Source: Clostridiales bacterium (lineage in GTDB: Bacteria > Bacillota > Clostridia > Peptostreptococcales > Anaerovoracaceae). From it: a DNA stretch of 64,000 nucleotides. Both the position numbers and the translations under genes were made by a program. This document shows positions 47,220-55,813 of this stretch, piece after piece; positions within the stretch are counted from its first letter, which is position 1; each line of letters begins with the position of its first letter. The notes under the pieces are model-generated. The model saw only the letters and a list, made by a program, of their open reading frames with translations. It made no database searches and was not told the DNA's origin. The stretch lies in NCBI GenBank assembly GCA_012841925.1, contig DUTT01000046.1, forward strand, positions 1 to 64,000, given 5' to 3'.

Positions 47220-47893
47220 GGCGTTACCTCCGTGTCTTTCCACAAGCGCAATACACGGCATGGAAAGATGTGCGCTTCTCCATCATCCCATTTTTTAAAC
47301 AGGACCACCCACTCGGACTCCCCTTTGCCGTTGTGGGTGTCGGTCAGGCGTATGTGCATCGAACAATTGCTTTGGCTGTCGAGCGCCTCCACCGAAACGA
47401 GATCGTAGTCCACATGGCTGACCGCCATCGGCTGCAGCTCGTACAAACCCTCAGCTGCGACGTATTCAGCCGCATACGAATCCTTCGTCGCAGGCAGCCC
47501 GTTCCCCAGGTCCATATCCGGGAAAAACGTCGCTGCGATGTCTTTGATCTCCGACGACTTCAAGTCGATGGTGCCAAACTCACTCAGCCGCTCCGGGTAA
47601 GCGCCGTAGGTCGCCATCGCCACCATAAGCCAGAAGTCTTCCGGTTCGGGCTGTGCCAGATCGATGTCGTAGACAGAGGTCCAGATGTATCCGGCCAGCC
47701 GGCCGGAGGCGTGGAACAATTCCTCGGCCCCGGATTCGCGACACAGCTTCTCCGCACCGGTCGACACCGAGTTGCTGACGCCCGACTCTGCGATACCCGG
47801 ATCTGCATCCGCTTTCGGCAAACGCTGTATCGAGCATGCCGATAGAGAGACCAACATCGCTGCGACAACCAACCCTGCGACTATCCTGCTCAT
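47216..47893 (-). CDS. Hypothetical lipoprotein
   Basis: 225-aa exported protein with a lipobox VSLSACS near residues 15-21. No recognised domain. Body is acidic with few hydrophobic runs, and includes YDIDLAQPEPEDFW and SEWVVLFKKWDDG. Coupled to DDAH by a 4-base overlap, so both are made from one mRNA. ATG 47893 has GGAGGGATCGCACT. Function unknown. Confidence 0.75.
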   Translation of the reverse strand: MSRIVAGLVVAAMLVSLSACSIQRLPKADADPGIAESGVSNSVSTGAEKLCRESGAEELFHASGRLAGYIWTSVYDIDLAQPEPEDFWLMVAMATYGAYPERLSEFGTIDLKSSEIKDIAATFFPDMDLGNGLPATKDSYAAEYVAAEGLYELQPMAVSHVDYDLVSVEALDSQSNCSMHIRLTDTHNGKGESEWVVLFKKWDDGEAHIFPCRVLRLWKDTEVTP

Positions 47894-47934
47894 AGTGCGA
47901 TCCCTCCGCGCCACACCGGCCGCCTTTCCGCAGC

Positions 47935-48966
47935 CTACCATCGGTTCCTGACTCTTTCTACAAATCCCTGCAGCTGAGAAACGGGCGTGTCCGTCCCGTC
48001 GTCGAGCATAACGTTCCCCGTGTACGTTCCAAACAGCTGCTCCCGCTCCAGGCGTGTAAATCCGAGGTTTACGCGGTTCTCGTGGCGCGAATGCGGTGTA
48101 AATACCAGATCGATCCGACCGTCATCCGAAGAAATGTGCCAGTCTCCTCCCTCCGGCATCGACTTGCTTCGGAGGGGGATATCCCACTGCGCATCGGACA
48201 GCTTGTGAGCTGTGCCCCGGCAGAAAATAACATTTTCGGTCGTGCTTGCCGGATTGCCGTCACCGGAACCCAGATTCAAAGAGAGGACAGATCCGTCTTC
48301 GATGCCGGCGGCTCCGCCCCAGATCCATTCGCTCGATTTGCTCCACACGCCTCTGACCCAGCCGAACGAACCAAACGAGCGACCCGGGGCCAGCTTGTAT
48401 TCCCTGTTGCCGAACTGAATCGTTCCGGAAGCAGACATCCCTTGAATTCGATGCTTGTAGCAGAACAATTTTCCGCTCTCGGCAAGAGGAGCCGCTGTCA
48501 CGATGTGATCGCAGGACGGGCGGTGCAGCACGATGTCTCCGCTGATTCCGTTTCTGCCGGAAAAACGCTTCATGGAGAACACGAGATGCCTCTGGTCGCC
48601 ACCGTTTCGAAACTCAATGCTGTAGCCCCGGCCTTTCGACTTGGAATCGCCGATGACCGAGGTGGGAGAAAGGAGTTTATCGCCCTTCTCGAACAGCTGA
48701 ATCCGATTCTTCGCGTAGAATACGGAACTGGAGAAGTCGCGGAACGATATGGAGTCCACGCCTATGTTTGAATAGTCGGCGATCGATAAATCGATTTCAA
48801 AATCCGGATCGACGATGACGTATCGGTCCCACTCCTTGATGCGAGTGGCATCGTGCCGGACCGCTTTTCGGTCGTAATCCAGCACCGGCCGGAAGGCGTA
48901 GCCCGTCTCCCTCAACGTACCGTCTTCCGCAAGCAGAGGCCCTGCCTGCTCAATTTTATGTTGCAT
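47935..48966 (-). CDS. DUF2804 protein
   Basis: 343-aa soluble protein matching DUF2804 (start EQAGPLLAEDGTLRETGYA; GWVRGVWSKSSEWIWGGAAG near the middle). No signal peptide and no assigned chemistry; the family is rich in beta-strands. ATG 48966 was chosen for agreement with family starts (AGGAG about 10 bases upstream); ATG 48990 is also open. It precedes the lipoprotein gene by 41 bases. Confidence 0.8.
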   Translation of the reverse strand: MQHKIEQAGPLLAEDGTLRETGYAFRPVLDYDRKAVRHDATRIKEWDRYVIVDPDFEIDLSIADYSNIGVDSISFRDFSSSVFYAKNRIQLFEKGDKLLSPTSVIGDSKSKGRGYSIEFRNGGDQRHLVFSMKRFSGRNGISGDIVLHRPSCDHIVTAAPLAESGKLFCYKHRIQGMSASGTIQFGNREYKLAPGRSFGSFGWVRGVWSKSSEWIWGGAAGIEDGSVLSLNLGSGDGNPASTTENVIFCRGTAHKLSDAQWDIPLRSKSMPEGGDWHISSDDGRIDLVFTPHSRHENRVNLGFTRLEREQLFGTYTGNVMLDDGTDTPVSQLQGFVERVRNRW

Positions 48967-49036
48967 GTCTATATAATCTCCTGTTTTCATCGGTTGCCCG
49001 CGCTCTTTCCTCCGGATCCTCTATGCGGTTGCATCT

Positions 49037-50350
49037 TCATGGAGCCGCTCCATTTCGCTTCCCGCGCAGCCGGAGTGCAGCGATCGAAACCGGCACGAGG
49101 AGCGCTCCGAACCCTAAAACCGCAAACGGCAGCCCCCACTGCGTTGCCTGCGTCGCATCCGAAAGGCCCGGATTCAAACGATCCAGCACCTGGCCAAACA
49201 CGTAGGGCGAAATGATCGTCACAGAAAAACCCAGCGCCGACTGTATACCGAGCGCCGTGCCGCGCACCTGCGGCGAAACCATGACGGTCATGCCTGCCTT
49301 GTATATGGAGGAATCCGCGGCCACCCAGAAGCCGATCCAAAGGCCCGCAATGAGCACCGCAGCGAGAGACCGGCCGTACAGGCGGCCAAAGACAAACTGA
49401 GCGATCAGGCTGCTCAAAGCGCAGATCATAATCGTTTTATCGCGCCCGAATCGATCTGCGGCGAGCCCTGCAAGCCACACCGATGGCGCCCCGAGCAGAA
49501 TGATAAACGCGGCCAGCCGCCCGCCCAGCGACACGGCAGCGACCGTATCGTAGCCTGTAGCGCGGGCGCACGCGATCATAAACGGACCGATCCAGCCCCA
49601 GAACGCGTACAGCTCCCACATGTGCCCCATGTAGCCGGTCGTGATCAGCACGGGACCGGCAATGTCCTGCCTCCGCGGTTCTTCCGGCCGGCTGTCCGAC
49701 ACAGTCGGTTCTGATTTGGCCGGAGAATTGGCATCGGGCATGGGCGCGTCGGCATCTTTTACAAATGCAAACACGAGGAATGCCGCTAAAAATGCCGGTA
49801 CGGATGTAAAGAACATGCCGTGCCGCCACGTGTACGCCGCCGCGACGGGCGCAGCGATAAAATATCCGCCGGAATACGCAAGCGCTAACGCTCCCGTATA
49901 GGCGCCGATAGCGCCATTGCGCTTTTCAGGCTCGTACCAGCCGGACAGAAGCGCGACTCCCGGCACATAGATGGCCCCCGCCGCCAGACCCGTTACGAGG
50001 CGAAGGAGCAATACGCTTCGAAAATCGTGTGCAAGAAACGAAAATGCCGTCGATGCCACCGCCGTGAGCAGCGTCGCCCACGCGACAACCTTCTGGTTGC
50101 CGATCCGGTCGGCAAGCCAGCCGGTAAACAATACGATGATCACGTAGCCGGCCTGAAAAGACGAGAGAATGAGGCCTGTTTGACTGACCGTCAATCCGAG
50201 GTCTTCCGCAATATAGCTCGCTACCGCCGAAAAGTTGTACCACGGCAGATAGCCGAGAAACATGCTGATCAGCATGGCGGCCGTAACGGTACTCTTGCTC
50301 AACTGTCGGTTTCGTTCGTTCAAGGTTATCTGCTTCTCGGCCGGTGACAA
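49037..50350 (-). CDS. MFS transporter
   Basis: About 437-aa, 12-helix major facilitator protein. The MFS loop GWLADRIGNQKVVAW lies between helices 2 and 3, and its relative DRFGRDKTIM lies between helices 8 and 9. Substrate unknown. The frame opens at a TTG (50350) and no start has a strong ribosome site, so the first about 25 residues are uncertain. Downstream are DUF2804, lipoprotein and DDAH on the same strand, so it may feed the same substrate pathway. Confidence 0.85.
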   Translation of the reverse strand: MSPAEKQITLNERNRQLSKSTVTAAMLISMFLGYLPWYNFSAVASYIAEDLGLTVSQTGLILSSFQAGYVIIVLFTGWLADRIGNQKVVAWATLLTAVASTAFSFLAHDFRSVLLLRLVTGLAAGAIYVPGVALLSGWYEPEKRNGAIGAYTGALALAYSGGYFIAAPVAAAYTWRHGMFFTSVPAFLAAFLVFAFVKDADAPMPDANSPAKSEPTVSDSRPEEPRRQDIAGPVLITTGYMGHMWELYAFWGWIGPFMIACARATGYDTVAAVSLGGRLAAFIILLGAPSVWLAGLAADRFGRDKTIMICALSSLIAQFVFGRLYGRSLAAVLIAGLWIGFWVAADSSIYKAGMTVMVSPQVRGTALGIQSALGFSVTIISPYVFGQVLDRLNPGLSDATQATQWGLPFAVLGFGALLVPVSIAALRLRGKRNGAAP

Positions 50351-50391
50351 TGCCTGCTTGTGGGGGCTGTCCTCAATTTCACGTAAAAATT

Positions 50392-50397
50392 ATTATA
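50392..50397 (-). promoter_or_regulatory. Extended -10 promoter element of the MFS gene
   Basis: TATAAT preceded by TGG on the minus strand, about 42 bases before the TTG start. No -35 with correct spacing seen. Confidence 0.5.
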
Positions 50398-50484
50398 CCA
50401 CATTATTTCGCAAATCCACCTGTTGTTCTTACGAACATTGCACAAGCCCCGGACGTACCGACGTGCGAAGCGCCCTAACTCCTC

Positions 50485-50580
50485 TTGACACGATATGCTA
50501 TAGTAAAAATGTGATGGTTCCGGTGTAAATCCATCAGCGAAACAGTAAAGTTCGATGCGTGGAACATCGACCGAACACCG
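50485..50580 (+). promoter_or_regulatory. Structured leader of the isocitrate-lyase-family gene
   Basis: A TTGACA lies at 50485-50490 but no well-spaced -10 is obvious. The leader offers two exclusive pairings: GATGG (50513-50517) with CCATC (50531-50535), or CGGTGT (50521-50526) with ACACCG (50575-50580) enclosing TTCGATG/CATCGA. The second ends directly before the ribosome site, so it could hide or expose it. Not a family I recognise. Confidence 0.35.
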
Positions 50581-50592
50581 AAAGGATTAGCA

Positions 50593-51423
50593 ATGATTAC
50601 GGAAAAACAAAGAAAGCAGGCGCGCATATTTTCTGAGATGCATAAAGCCGAAAGACTGTTCGTCCTGCCGAACGCGTGGGATGTCGGGAGCGCTGTGATC
50701 TTCGAGCAGGCTGGGTTTGCGGCCATTGCGACGACGAGCGCCGGTGTAGCGCATTCGCTCGGGTTACCGGACGGAGAACAGATCGCAAAGGAAGATATCC
50801 TCGATCTTACGAAAAGGATCGCCGAGCGGATCGACACACCGCTATCCGTCGACTTCGAGCGCGGATTTGGTGTTGCGGCCGGGGAAGTAAAGAACAGCGT
50901 TGCGCAGCTGCTCGAGGCAGGGGCAGTCGGATTCAACCTGGAGGATGGACTGGCCGACGGTTCGCTGACCCCCATCGGACTGCAGGTAGAAAAAATTCAA
51001 GCGATTTGCGAACTCAAGCAGGAGCTGGAACTGGATTTTGTCGTCAATGCGCGCACGTGCACGTATTTACACGACACAGCAGGTGGGGAAGAGATGCTCG
51101 ACATCGCCGTCCAGAGAGGCAATGCCTATCTGGGGGCGGGCGCTGACTGCGTATTCGTTCCGGGCTTTCTCGACGAAGCGACCGTCCGTGCGCTTGCAAG
51201 CCGCATCCAGGGACCGCTCAACATTCTGCTCACAAACACGACACACGATTTCGCCCGCCTCGAAGCGCTCGGTGTGCGTCGCGTCAGCATCGGTTCCGCG
51301 CTTGCACGCAAGCTGTACGGCGAAGCCATCGAGCTCGCCGAACAATTGAAGGCAGGCGTTACGAAAGACATGCGCGACACACCGTTCAGCCTGTCAAAGT
51401 CAAACGAGTATTTTCTTCGCTGA
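50593..51423 (+). CDS. Isocitrate lyase/PEP mutase family protein
   Basis: 276-aa TIM-barrel enzyme of the isocitrate lyase/phosphoenolpyruvate mutase superfamily. It shows the substrate region NAWDVGSA and TTSAGVAHSLG, an acidic metal site SVDFERGFG, and GFNLEDG. The usual lyase cysteine motif (KKCGH) is not present, so it is neither ordinary isocitrate lyase nor a sure 2-methylisocitrate lyase. A carbon-carbon or carbon-phosphorus lyase acting on a small acid is likely. The ribosome site is AAAGGATT. Confidence 0.85.
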   Translation: MITEKQRKQARIFSEMHKAERLFVLPNAWDVGSAVIFEQAGFAAIATTSAGVAHSLGLPDGEQIAKEDILDLTKRIAERIDTPLSVDFERGFGVAAGEVKNSVAQLLEAGAVGFNLEDGLADGSLTPIGLQVEKIQAICELKQELELDFVVNARTCTYLHDTAGGEEMLDIAVQRGNAYLGAGADCVFVPGFLDEATVRALASRIQGPLNILLTNTTHDFARLEALGVRRVSIGSALARKLYGEAIELAEQLKAGVTKDMRDTPFSLSKSNEYFLR

Positions 51424-51502
51424 ACGTTCATCGATGCTTGCGTTTGAACCTTGTTTGCGATATCATCGGATTTATGCTATTCCCGATGAATTGAGGCAAT
51501 CG

Positions 51503-52915
51503 ATGGTTTTTAGCAGCCCTGTTTTTCTATTTATTTTTTTACCTTTCGTCTTCGGTATTTATTTTCTTGTTCCTTCAAAACAGCTGCCTCTGCGCAATCT
51601 GGTATTGCTCTGCTTCAGCCTGTTTTTTTATTTTTACGGAGAGCAGCGGGCGACCGTCGTCATCCTGATGTCGATTGCAGGCAACTATTTTTTTGCACTG
51701 GCTATTTCCGAGCAGAAACAAGAGTGCAGTAGGAAACGCCAGGTAGTTCTGTGGAGCTCCGTGCTTTTCAATCTCGGCATACTGTTTTACTATAAATACG
51801 CAAATTTCTTCTTTGAGAATCTCAATCTGTTCCTGAGCGAACCCGTTGAGGCCGCTCACATTGCGCTGCCGATCGGAGTCTCCTTTTTTACATTTCAGGG
51901 CATGAGCTATGTCTTTGACGTATACAGGGGACTTCCTCCCCAGCGAAACATTTTAAATGTAGCTCTTTACATCTCGCTGTTCCCTCAACTCGTCGCCGGA
52001 CCGATCGTGCGCTACGAAACGATTCAGAGCGAGCTAACCAGCCGGCAGGAGTCGTCAGAACTCGTCTTCGCTGGACTGTCGAGATTTGTCGTAGGGCTGG
52101 GAAAGAAAATGCTGCTGGCAAATACCATGGGCGAAATCGCCGATTCGATCTTTCAGCTTGATTTTGCCGTTCTGTCTCCCTGCCTTTCGTGGCTAGGTGC
52201 AGCCGCATACGCGTTCCAGATCCTGTTCGACTTCTCGGGATACTCAGATATGGCCATCGGGCTTGGTTTAGTCTTCGGATTTCATTTTCTGGATAACTTC
52301 AACTATCCCTACATCTCCACATCGATCACCGAGTTCTGGAGGAGGTGGCACATCTCCCTGAGCACCTGGTTCCGCGACTACGTATACATTCCCCTGGGCG
52401 GAAACCGCAAAGGAAGCGGACGTCAGATAGTCAACATCGCCTTTGTCTGGGCCCTCACCGGCCTCTGGCACGGAGCGGCCTGGAATTTTGTTGTCTGGGG
52501 GCTTTATTTTGCATTCCTGTTGATCGTCGAAAAGCTCGTTCTCGGCCGCGTCCTGGAGAAAGCTTGGCGTCCGCTGGCCCACCTCTACAGTCTTACGATG
52601 ATTTTGATCGGCTGGGTGATATTCAACAGCCCAAACCTGGAGTACATCGGACATTATCTGAGCACCATGTTTTCGCTGAACATTTATAACCCGATCGCCC
52701 CCGGGTACGGATGGTTCTATATTCAGCAATATAAGATCGAATGGATTCTCTGCTTCGTGTTTTCGACACCTCTTATAAAAATCGCCGTGCAGCGCTATCA
52801 AAAAAATCCAACTTTCGAAGTCCTGCACAGTCTATCGGTCATCGCCGTCTTACTGGTGTCAATCCTGTACATGGTCAACACTTCGTTCAATCCCTTTATA
52901 TATTTTCGTTTTTAG
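51503..52915 (+). CDS. MBOAT-family O-acyltransferase
   Basis: 470-aa membrane enzyme with about ten helices. AlgI/DltB-type features: FSLFFYFYGEQ, ALPIGVSFFTFQGMSYVFDVYRG, and the catalytic His in LTGLWHGAAWNFVVWG. It passes acyl groups, often acetyl, across the membrane to an extracellular glycan. Start 51503 after GAGGCAATCG. The DHHW-type partner gene follows 9 bases downstream, forming a two-gene glycan-acylation unit. No glycan synthesis genes adjoin. Confidence 0.92.
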   Translation: MVFSSPVFLFIFLPFVFGIYFLVPSKQLPLRNLVLLCFSLFFYFYGEQRATVVILMSIAGNYFFALAISEQKQECSRKRQVVLWSSVLFNLGILFYYKYANFFFENLNLFLSEPVEAAHIALPIGVSFFTFQGMSYVFDVYRGLPPQRNILNVALYISLFPQLVAGPIVRYETIQSELTSRQESSELVFAGLSRFVVGLGKKMLLANTMGEIADSIFQLDFAVLSPCLSWLGAAAYAFQILFDFSGYSDMAIGLGLVFGFHFLDNFNYPYISTSITEFWRRWHISLSTWFRDYVYIPLGGNRKGSGRQIVNIAFVWALTGLWHGAAWNFVVWGLYFAFLLIVEKLVLGRVLEKAWRPLAHLYSLTMILIGWVIFNSPNLEYIGHYLSTMFSLNIYNPIAPGYGWFYIQQYKIEWILCFVFSTPLIKIAVQRYQKNPTFEVLHSLSVIAVLLVSILYMVNTSFNPFIYFRF

Positions 52916-52924
52916 GTGCGCTGC

Positions 52925-54118
52925 ATGAACAGACGTCTGTTTTCAAAACTGCATAGGTGGATGACCATCGTCGTGATTATGGGGATCCTGTATTCAATAC
53001 CGCTGCTTTCGTTTCTTCAGAAGACCGGCAGTTACTCTTTCTACGAAAATCGGATGCTGGCCGAGGCTCCCGTATTCAGCGTTTCATCGGTGATGGACGG
53101 CAGCTTTTTTGAAGGATGCGAAGAGTATCTGAGCAACCGCATATACAAACGGAATCGTTGGATGTCCGCCTATACGGCAGCTCACCTGCACTTGCTAAAA
53201 AAATCGGTCGTCAACGACGTAGTCGTCGCAGAGAATTTGCTGCTGACGCCTCTGACTCCGCAACCGCCTTTCCTTTCTTATGGGGACCTGGGTGTCCGAG
53301 CCGCGGACGATCTGCGGCGGCTCAAGGATAAAGTAGAGTCGGTCGGCGGGAAGCTCGTCGTCCTGGGAGTGCCCGAACAGTATTCAATTCTCCGCGATCG
53401 CTATCCTTTTCCTCTGTTCAACAACGACGTCAACCTCACCGCGATTGAGACCACTTTTTTTAACAGCGTTGCACAAGCCGGTATCGAAGCCGTCAACATG
53501 AAGCCTTACTACGAGCGTTCGAGCGATCGCACGCTTCTTTACGCGAAAACCGACCACCACTACCGATTGGAAGGCGCTTATCTCACCTATTCTGTGCTGT
53601 GCGAAAAGCTTGTCGACCTCGGGCTGAACATCCGCATTACAAAAGAGGAAGACTTCGAATACGTCGAACTCCCCAATCCGTTTCTGGGCTCCAGAGCGAA
53701 AAAACTGATCGGCCGTTCTCCGGTCGAGGAACACCTGAGCATCTACAAGCTGAAGGACGAAATCCCGTTTACACGCTGCGACAACGGAGTGCCAGTCGAC
53801 GCCTCCGTCTTCGCCCTTCCGAATTCAGACGAAGCGCCGGTGGAGTATCTGGTGTACATGGGCGGAGATGTCGCTGAGACCGTGATACAGACGAGCCGGC
53901 CCGAACTGCCCGATGTGCTGCTGTTTGGTAATTCGTTTACGAATGCGCTGGAGACGTTCCTATACACGAGCTTCAACGAAACGCGGAGCCTGGATTTGAG
54001 ACTGTATCACGAAATGGGTATTTTAGAATACATTGAAGAGTACCGCCCCGATGTCGTCGTATGCCTGCGGTACGATCTGGAATACTTATTGCAATCAGGA
54101 AACGGGATCATCGAATAA
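52925..54118 (+). CDS. DHHW/AlgX-like membrane-anchored acylation protein
   Basis: 397-aa protein with one N-terminal anchor helix and an outside SGNH-like domain. The family motif is in KTDHHYRLEGAYLTY, and a later serine site is in LFGNSFTNALE. AlgJ/AlgX-type proteins transfer acetyl groups from the MBOAT partner to polysaccharide. ATG 52925 used; GTG at 52916 directly follows the MBOAT stop and is an alternative. Ends before a hairpin shared with the convergent gene. Confidence 0.88.
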   Translation: MNRRLFSKLHRWMTIVVIMGILYSIPLLSFLQKTGSYSFYENRMLAEAPVFSVSSVMDGSFFEGCEEYLSNRIYKRNRWMSAYTAAHLHLLKKSVVNDVVVAENLLLTPLTPQPPFLSYGDLGVRAADDLRRLKDKVESVGGKLVVLGVPEQYSILRDRYPFPLFNNDVNLTAIETTFFNSVAQAGIEAVNMKPYYERSSDRTLLYAKTDHHYRLEGAYLTYSVLCEKLVDLGLNIRITKEEDFEYVELPNPFLGSRAKKLIGRSPVEEHLSIYKLKDEIPFTRCDNGVPVDASVFALPNSDEAPVEYLVYMGGDVAETVIQTSRPELPDVLLFGNSFTNALETFLYTSFNETRSLDLRLYHEMGILEYIEEYRPDVVVCLRYDLEYLLQSGNGIIE

Positions 54119-54123
54119 AAGAA

Positions 54124-54162
54124 CTGCGGCCCGGTGCACAGCGGATGTGCGTCGGACCGCAG
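54124..54162. terminator. Bidirectional terminator after the acylation pair
   Basis: Stem beginning CTGCGG and ending CCGCAG with inner GCACA/TGTGC. Followed on the minus strand by TTCTTTTATT. Confidence 0.78.
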
Positions 54163-54181
54163 CACTTGTACTCAATCGGAC

Positions 54182-55039
54182 TCAGGCGTTCAGCACCTGA
54201 TCGAGAGCGCGGGGAATTTGCCGGATCACTTCGTACACCTGCGTAGCCGGGGTCGGTTTGGCCATCGCACCGGCCAGGCGGTTGACCCGGGCGGCGTTGA
54301 TGGCTGCCGATTCCATATCCATCCCCGATTCGATGAGGGCGGACACGATGCCGGTCAGCGTATCGCCGGTGCCTCCGATGGCCTCCAGCGCTTCTTCCTG
54401 CGGCTGGTCGACGGTGGCGATTACACCGTTTTCGTCGGCGATGTAGTCGGTTGCCCCCTTGACCAACAAATAAGTTGAGGCATTTTTGTGACGATAGGCC
54501 CGCGCAATCAGATCCGGCACCTGATTGTCTTCGTGCAATATGAAGCCCCTTGTGTAAAAGGGATGCGGGGCCTTTTCGTCTGCCAGATAGGCAAGCTCGC
54601 CGGCATCGGGTGTAAGCAGGTCAAACAGAGCGGCATCTCCGCCCATTTTAGCCACGTACATAAACCCGGCATCGCCGACCAGCGTCGGGCGCTCATCCAG
54701 CTCGTAGATTGTCGAAAACAGCTTCTTAAACAGGTGCACATCCGGCTGGAAATAGTGCAGCGCCAGCGTCTTAAGCGCATACTCTCCGATGTTCTCCGAC
54801 AGGTAATTGTACAGATGACGCGACCCGTCTCCGTCTCCGATGTCGCCCACCAGATATGCGACAGGGCTCGGCTTACCCATGTAGGCAAGCGTCTCCGCAG
54901 CAGCCGCAATCATCGCCGGTGTTCCCCGGTTGACGGAGATCCGCTCGTTTTCGAGCACGATGTGATCTCCGTCCAAAACGATCGTTCCGGAGATCAACGG
55001 TATGTTTTCTATAGGGATTGTTCCGACTAAGCCGAGCAT
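54182..55039 (-). CDS. Ribokinase-fold protein (NAD(P)H-hydrate dehydratase-like) of selenium cluster
   Basis: 285-aa protein with the ribokinase/NnrD signature GGTGDTLTGIVSALIES, whose Asp is the catalytic base in kinases and hydrate dehydratases, plus TPDAGELAYL and LLVKGATDYI. The true activity is unknown. It overlaps the DUF3343 gene by 13 bases and has GGTGG before its ATG, so it is co-translated. It closes the YedE / TusA / DUF3343 operon, which suggests a role in selenium or persulfide metabolism. Confidence 0.7.
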   Translation of the reverse strand: MLGLVGTIPIENIPLISGTIVLDGDHIVLENERISVNRGTPAMIAAAAETLAYMGKPSPVAYLVGDIGDGDGSRHLYNYLSENIGEYALKTLALHYFQPDVHLFKKLFSTIYELDERPTLVGDAGFMYVAKMGGDAALFDLLTPDAGELAYLADEKAPHPFYTRGFILHEDNQVPDLIARAYRHKNASTYLLVKGATDYIADENGVIATVDQPQEEALEAIGGTGDTLTGIVSALIESGMDMESAAINAARVNRLAGAMAKPTPATQVYEVIRQIPRALDQVLNA

Positions 55040-55569
55040 AATTCCACCATTCGTTCATAAGCAATTTGGAGCGCGTACGCGCAGAGCGTGTAGCCCACAT
55101 CGCGCGGATGCGGCGCCCCCTCCAGAGTTTTGTTCACCATCTGTTCCGCCAGATACGGGACGTCGGGGCAGCCGCCGCCGGATATGTTGACGATGATTCC
55201 GGTATCCCGGTCGACTGTAATTTTCATGTTTGCCGCCCGTACCATCAGATACTGCCCCATTTCTTTAACCTGCAACAGGTCCACCGGCTCCAGCAGCACG
55301 CTGGTTACCGGAACGACCTGAAGCGGCTCGATGTTCGCTTCGGCGAGCTTCCGGATCACCGCCAGCTCGTCGATGAGCGGAAACTCGATGACCAGATCGC
55401 AGCCGGTGCGGATTTCGGGTGGCGGTCCCATGACCCGGATGGGCCAACCCTGTTCTTTGAGCACCGTCTCTGCGCGAATGACGGCGGTCGTGTTTTCGAA
55501 GACCAGCAATCCCCGGTCGCTTCCGCCCGATTCCGGTTTATCTTTCTTCTTGAAAAGCCCCTTGAGCAT
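55027..55569 (-). CDS. DUF3343-containing protein
   Basis: 180-aa protein. A DUF3343 domain (residues about 20-85, starting LLVFENTTAVIRAE) is followed by a conserved C-terminal part with VRAANMKITVDRDTG and SGGGCPDVPYLA, which includes a single candidate reactive cysteine. DUF3343 is frequent next to TusA-like and YedE genes in selenium users. It follows tusA by one base and overlaps the next gene. Function not established. Confidence 0.8.
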   Translation of the reverse strand: MLKGLFKKKDKPESGGSDRGLLVFENTTAVIRAETVLKEQGWPIRVMGPPPEIRTGCDLVIEFPLIDELAVIRKLAEANIEPLQVVPVTSVLLEPVDLLQVKEMGQYLMVRAANMKITVDRDTGIIVNISGGGCPDVPYLAEQMVNKTLEGAPHPRDVGYTLCAYALQIAYERMVELCSA

Positions 55570-55570
55570 C

Positions 55571-55792
55571 CTACCCGTCCTTTCGAATGGTGATGCGGTA
55601 TCCGTTATCCTCCGGCTCGACCGCTGCCACCGCCCAGCCTTTCGACTCGGCCGCGCGGCTTACATTTTCCCTGGCCGTATCCGTATCGACCAGGACGACA
55701 ATTTCTCCGGTGCTTTGCGCCTTGATCTGGTCGAACGTCTTCATCACCGGCTGGGGACAGGAAAGTCCCCTGGCATCCACAGTATTACTCAC
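55571..55792 (-). CDS. TusA-family sulfurtransferase-like protein
   Basis: 73-aa small protein with the TusA/SirA signature DARGLSCPQPVM, Cys12 being the persulfide (or perselenide) carrier. It equals the N-terminal domain of the selenium protein YedF without its C-terminal extension. It lies between YedE and DUF3343, 21 bases after yedE, so is expected to pass the imported chalcogen onward. Confidence 0.9.
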   Translation of the reverse strand: MSNTVDARGLSCPQPVMKTFDQIKAQSTGEIVVLVDTDTARENVSRAAESKGWAVAAVEPEDNGYRITIRKDG

Positions 55793-55813
55793 AGTATAAT
55801 TCCTCCTATGCTT

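Noticed and set aside
51434..51502. N-terminal extension of the MBOAT gene
   Set aside because: Extra residues are hydrophilic and unlike the family; a ribosome site supports ATG 51503.
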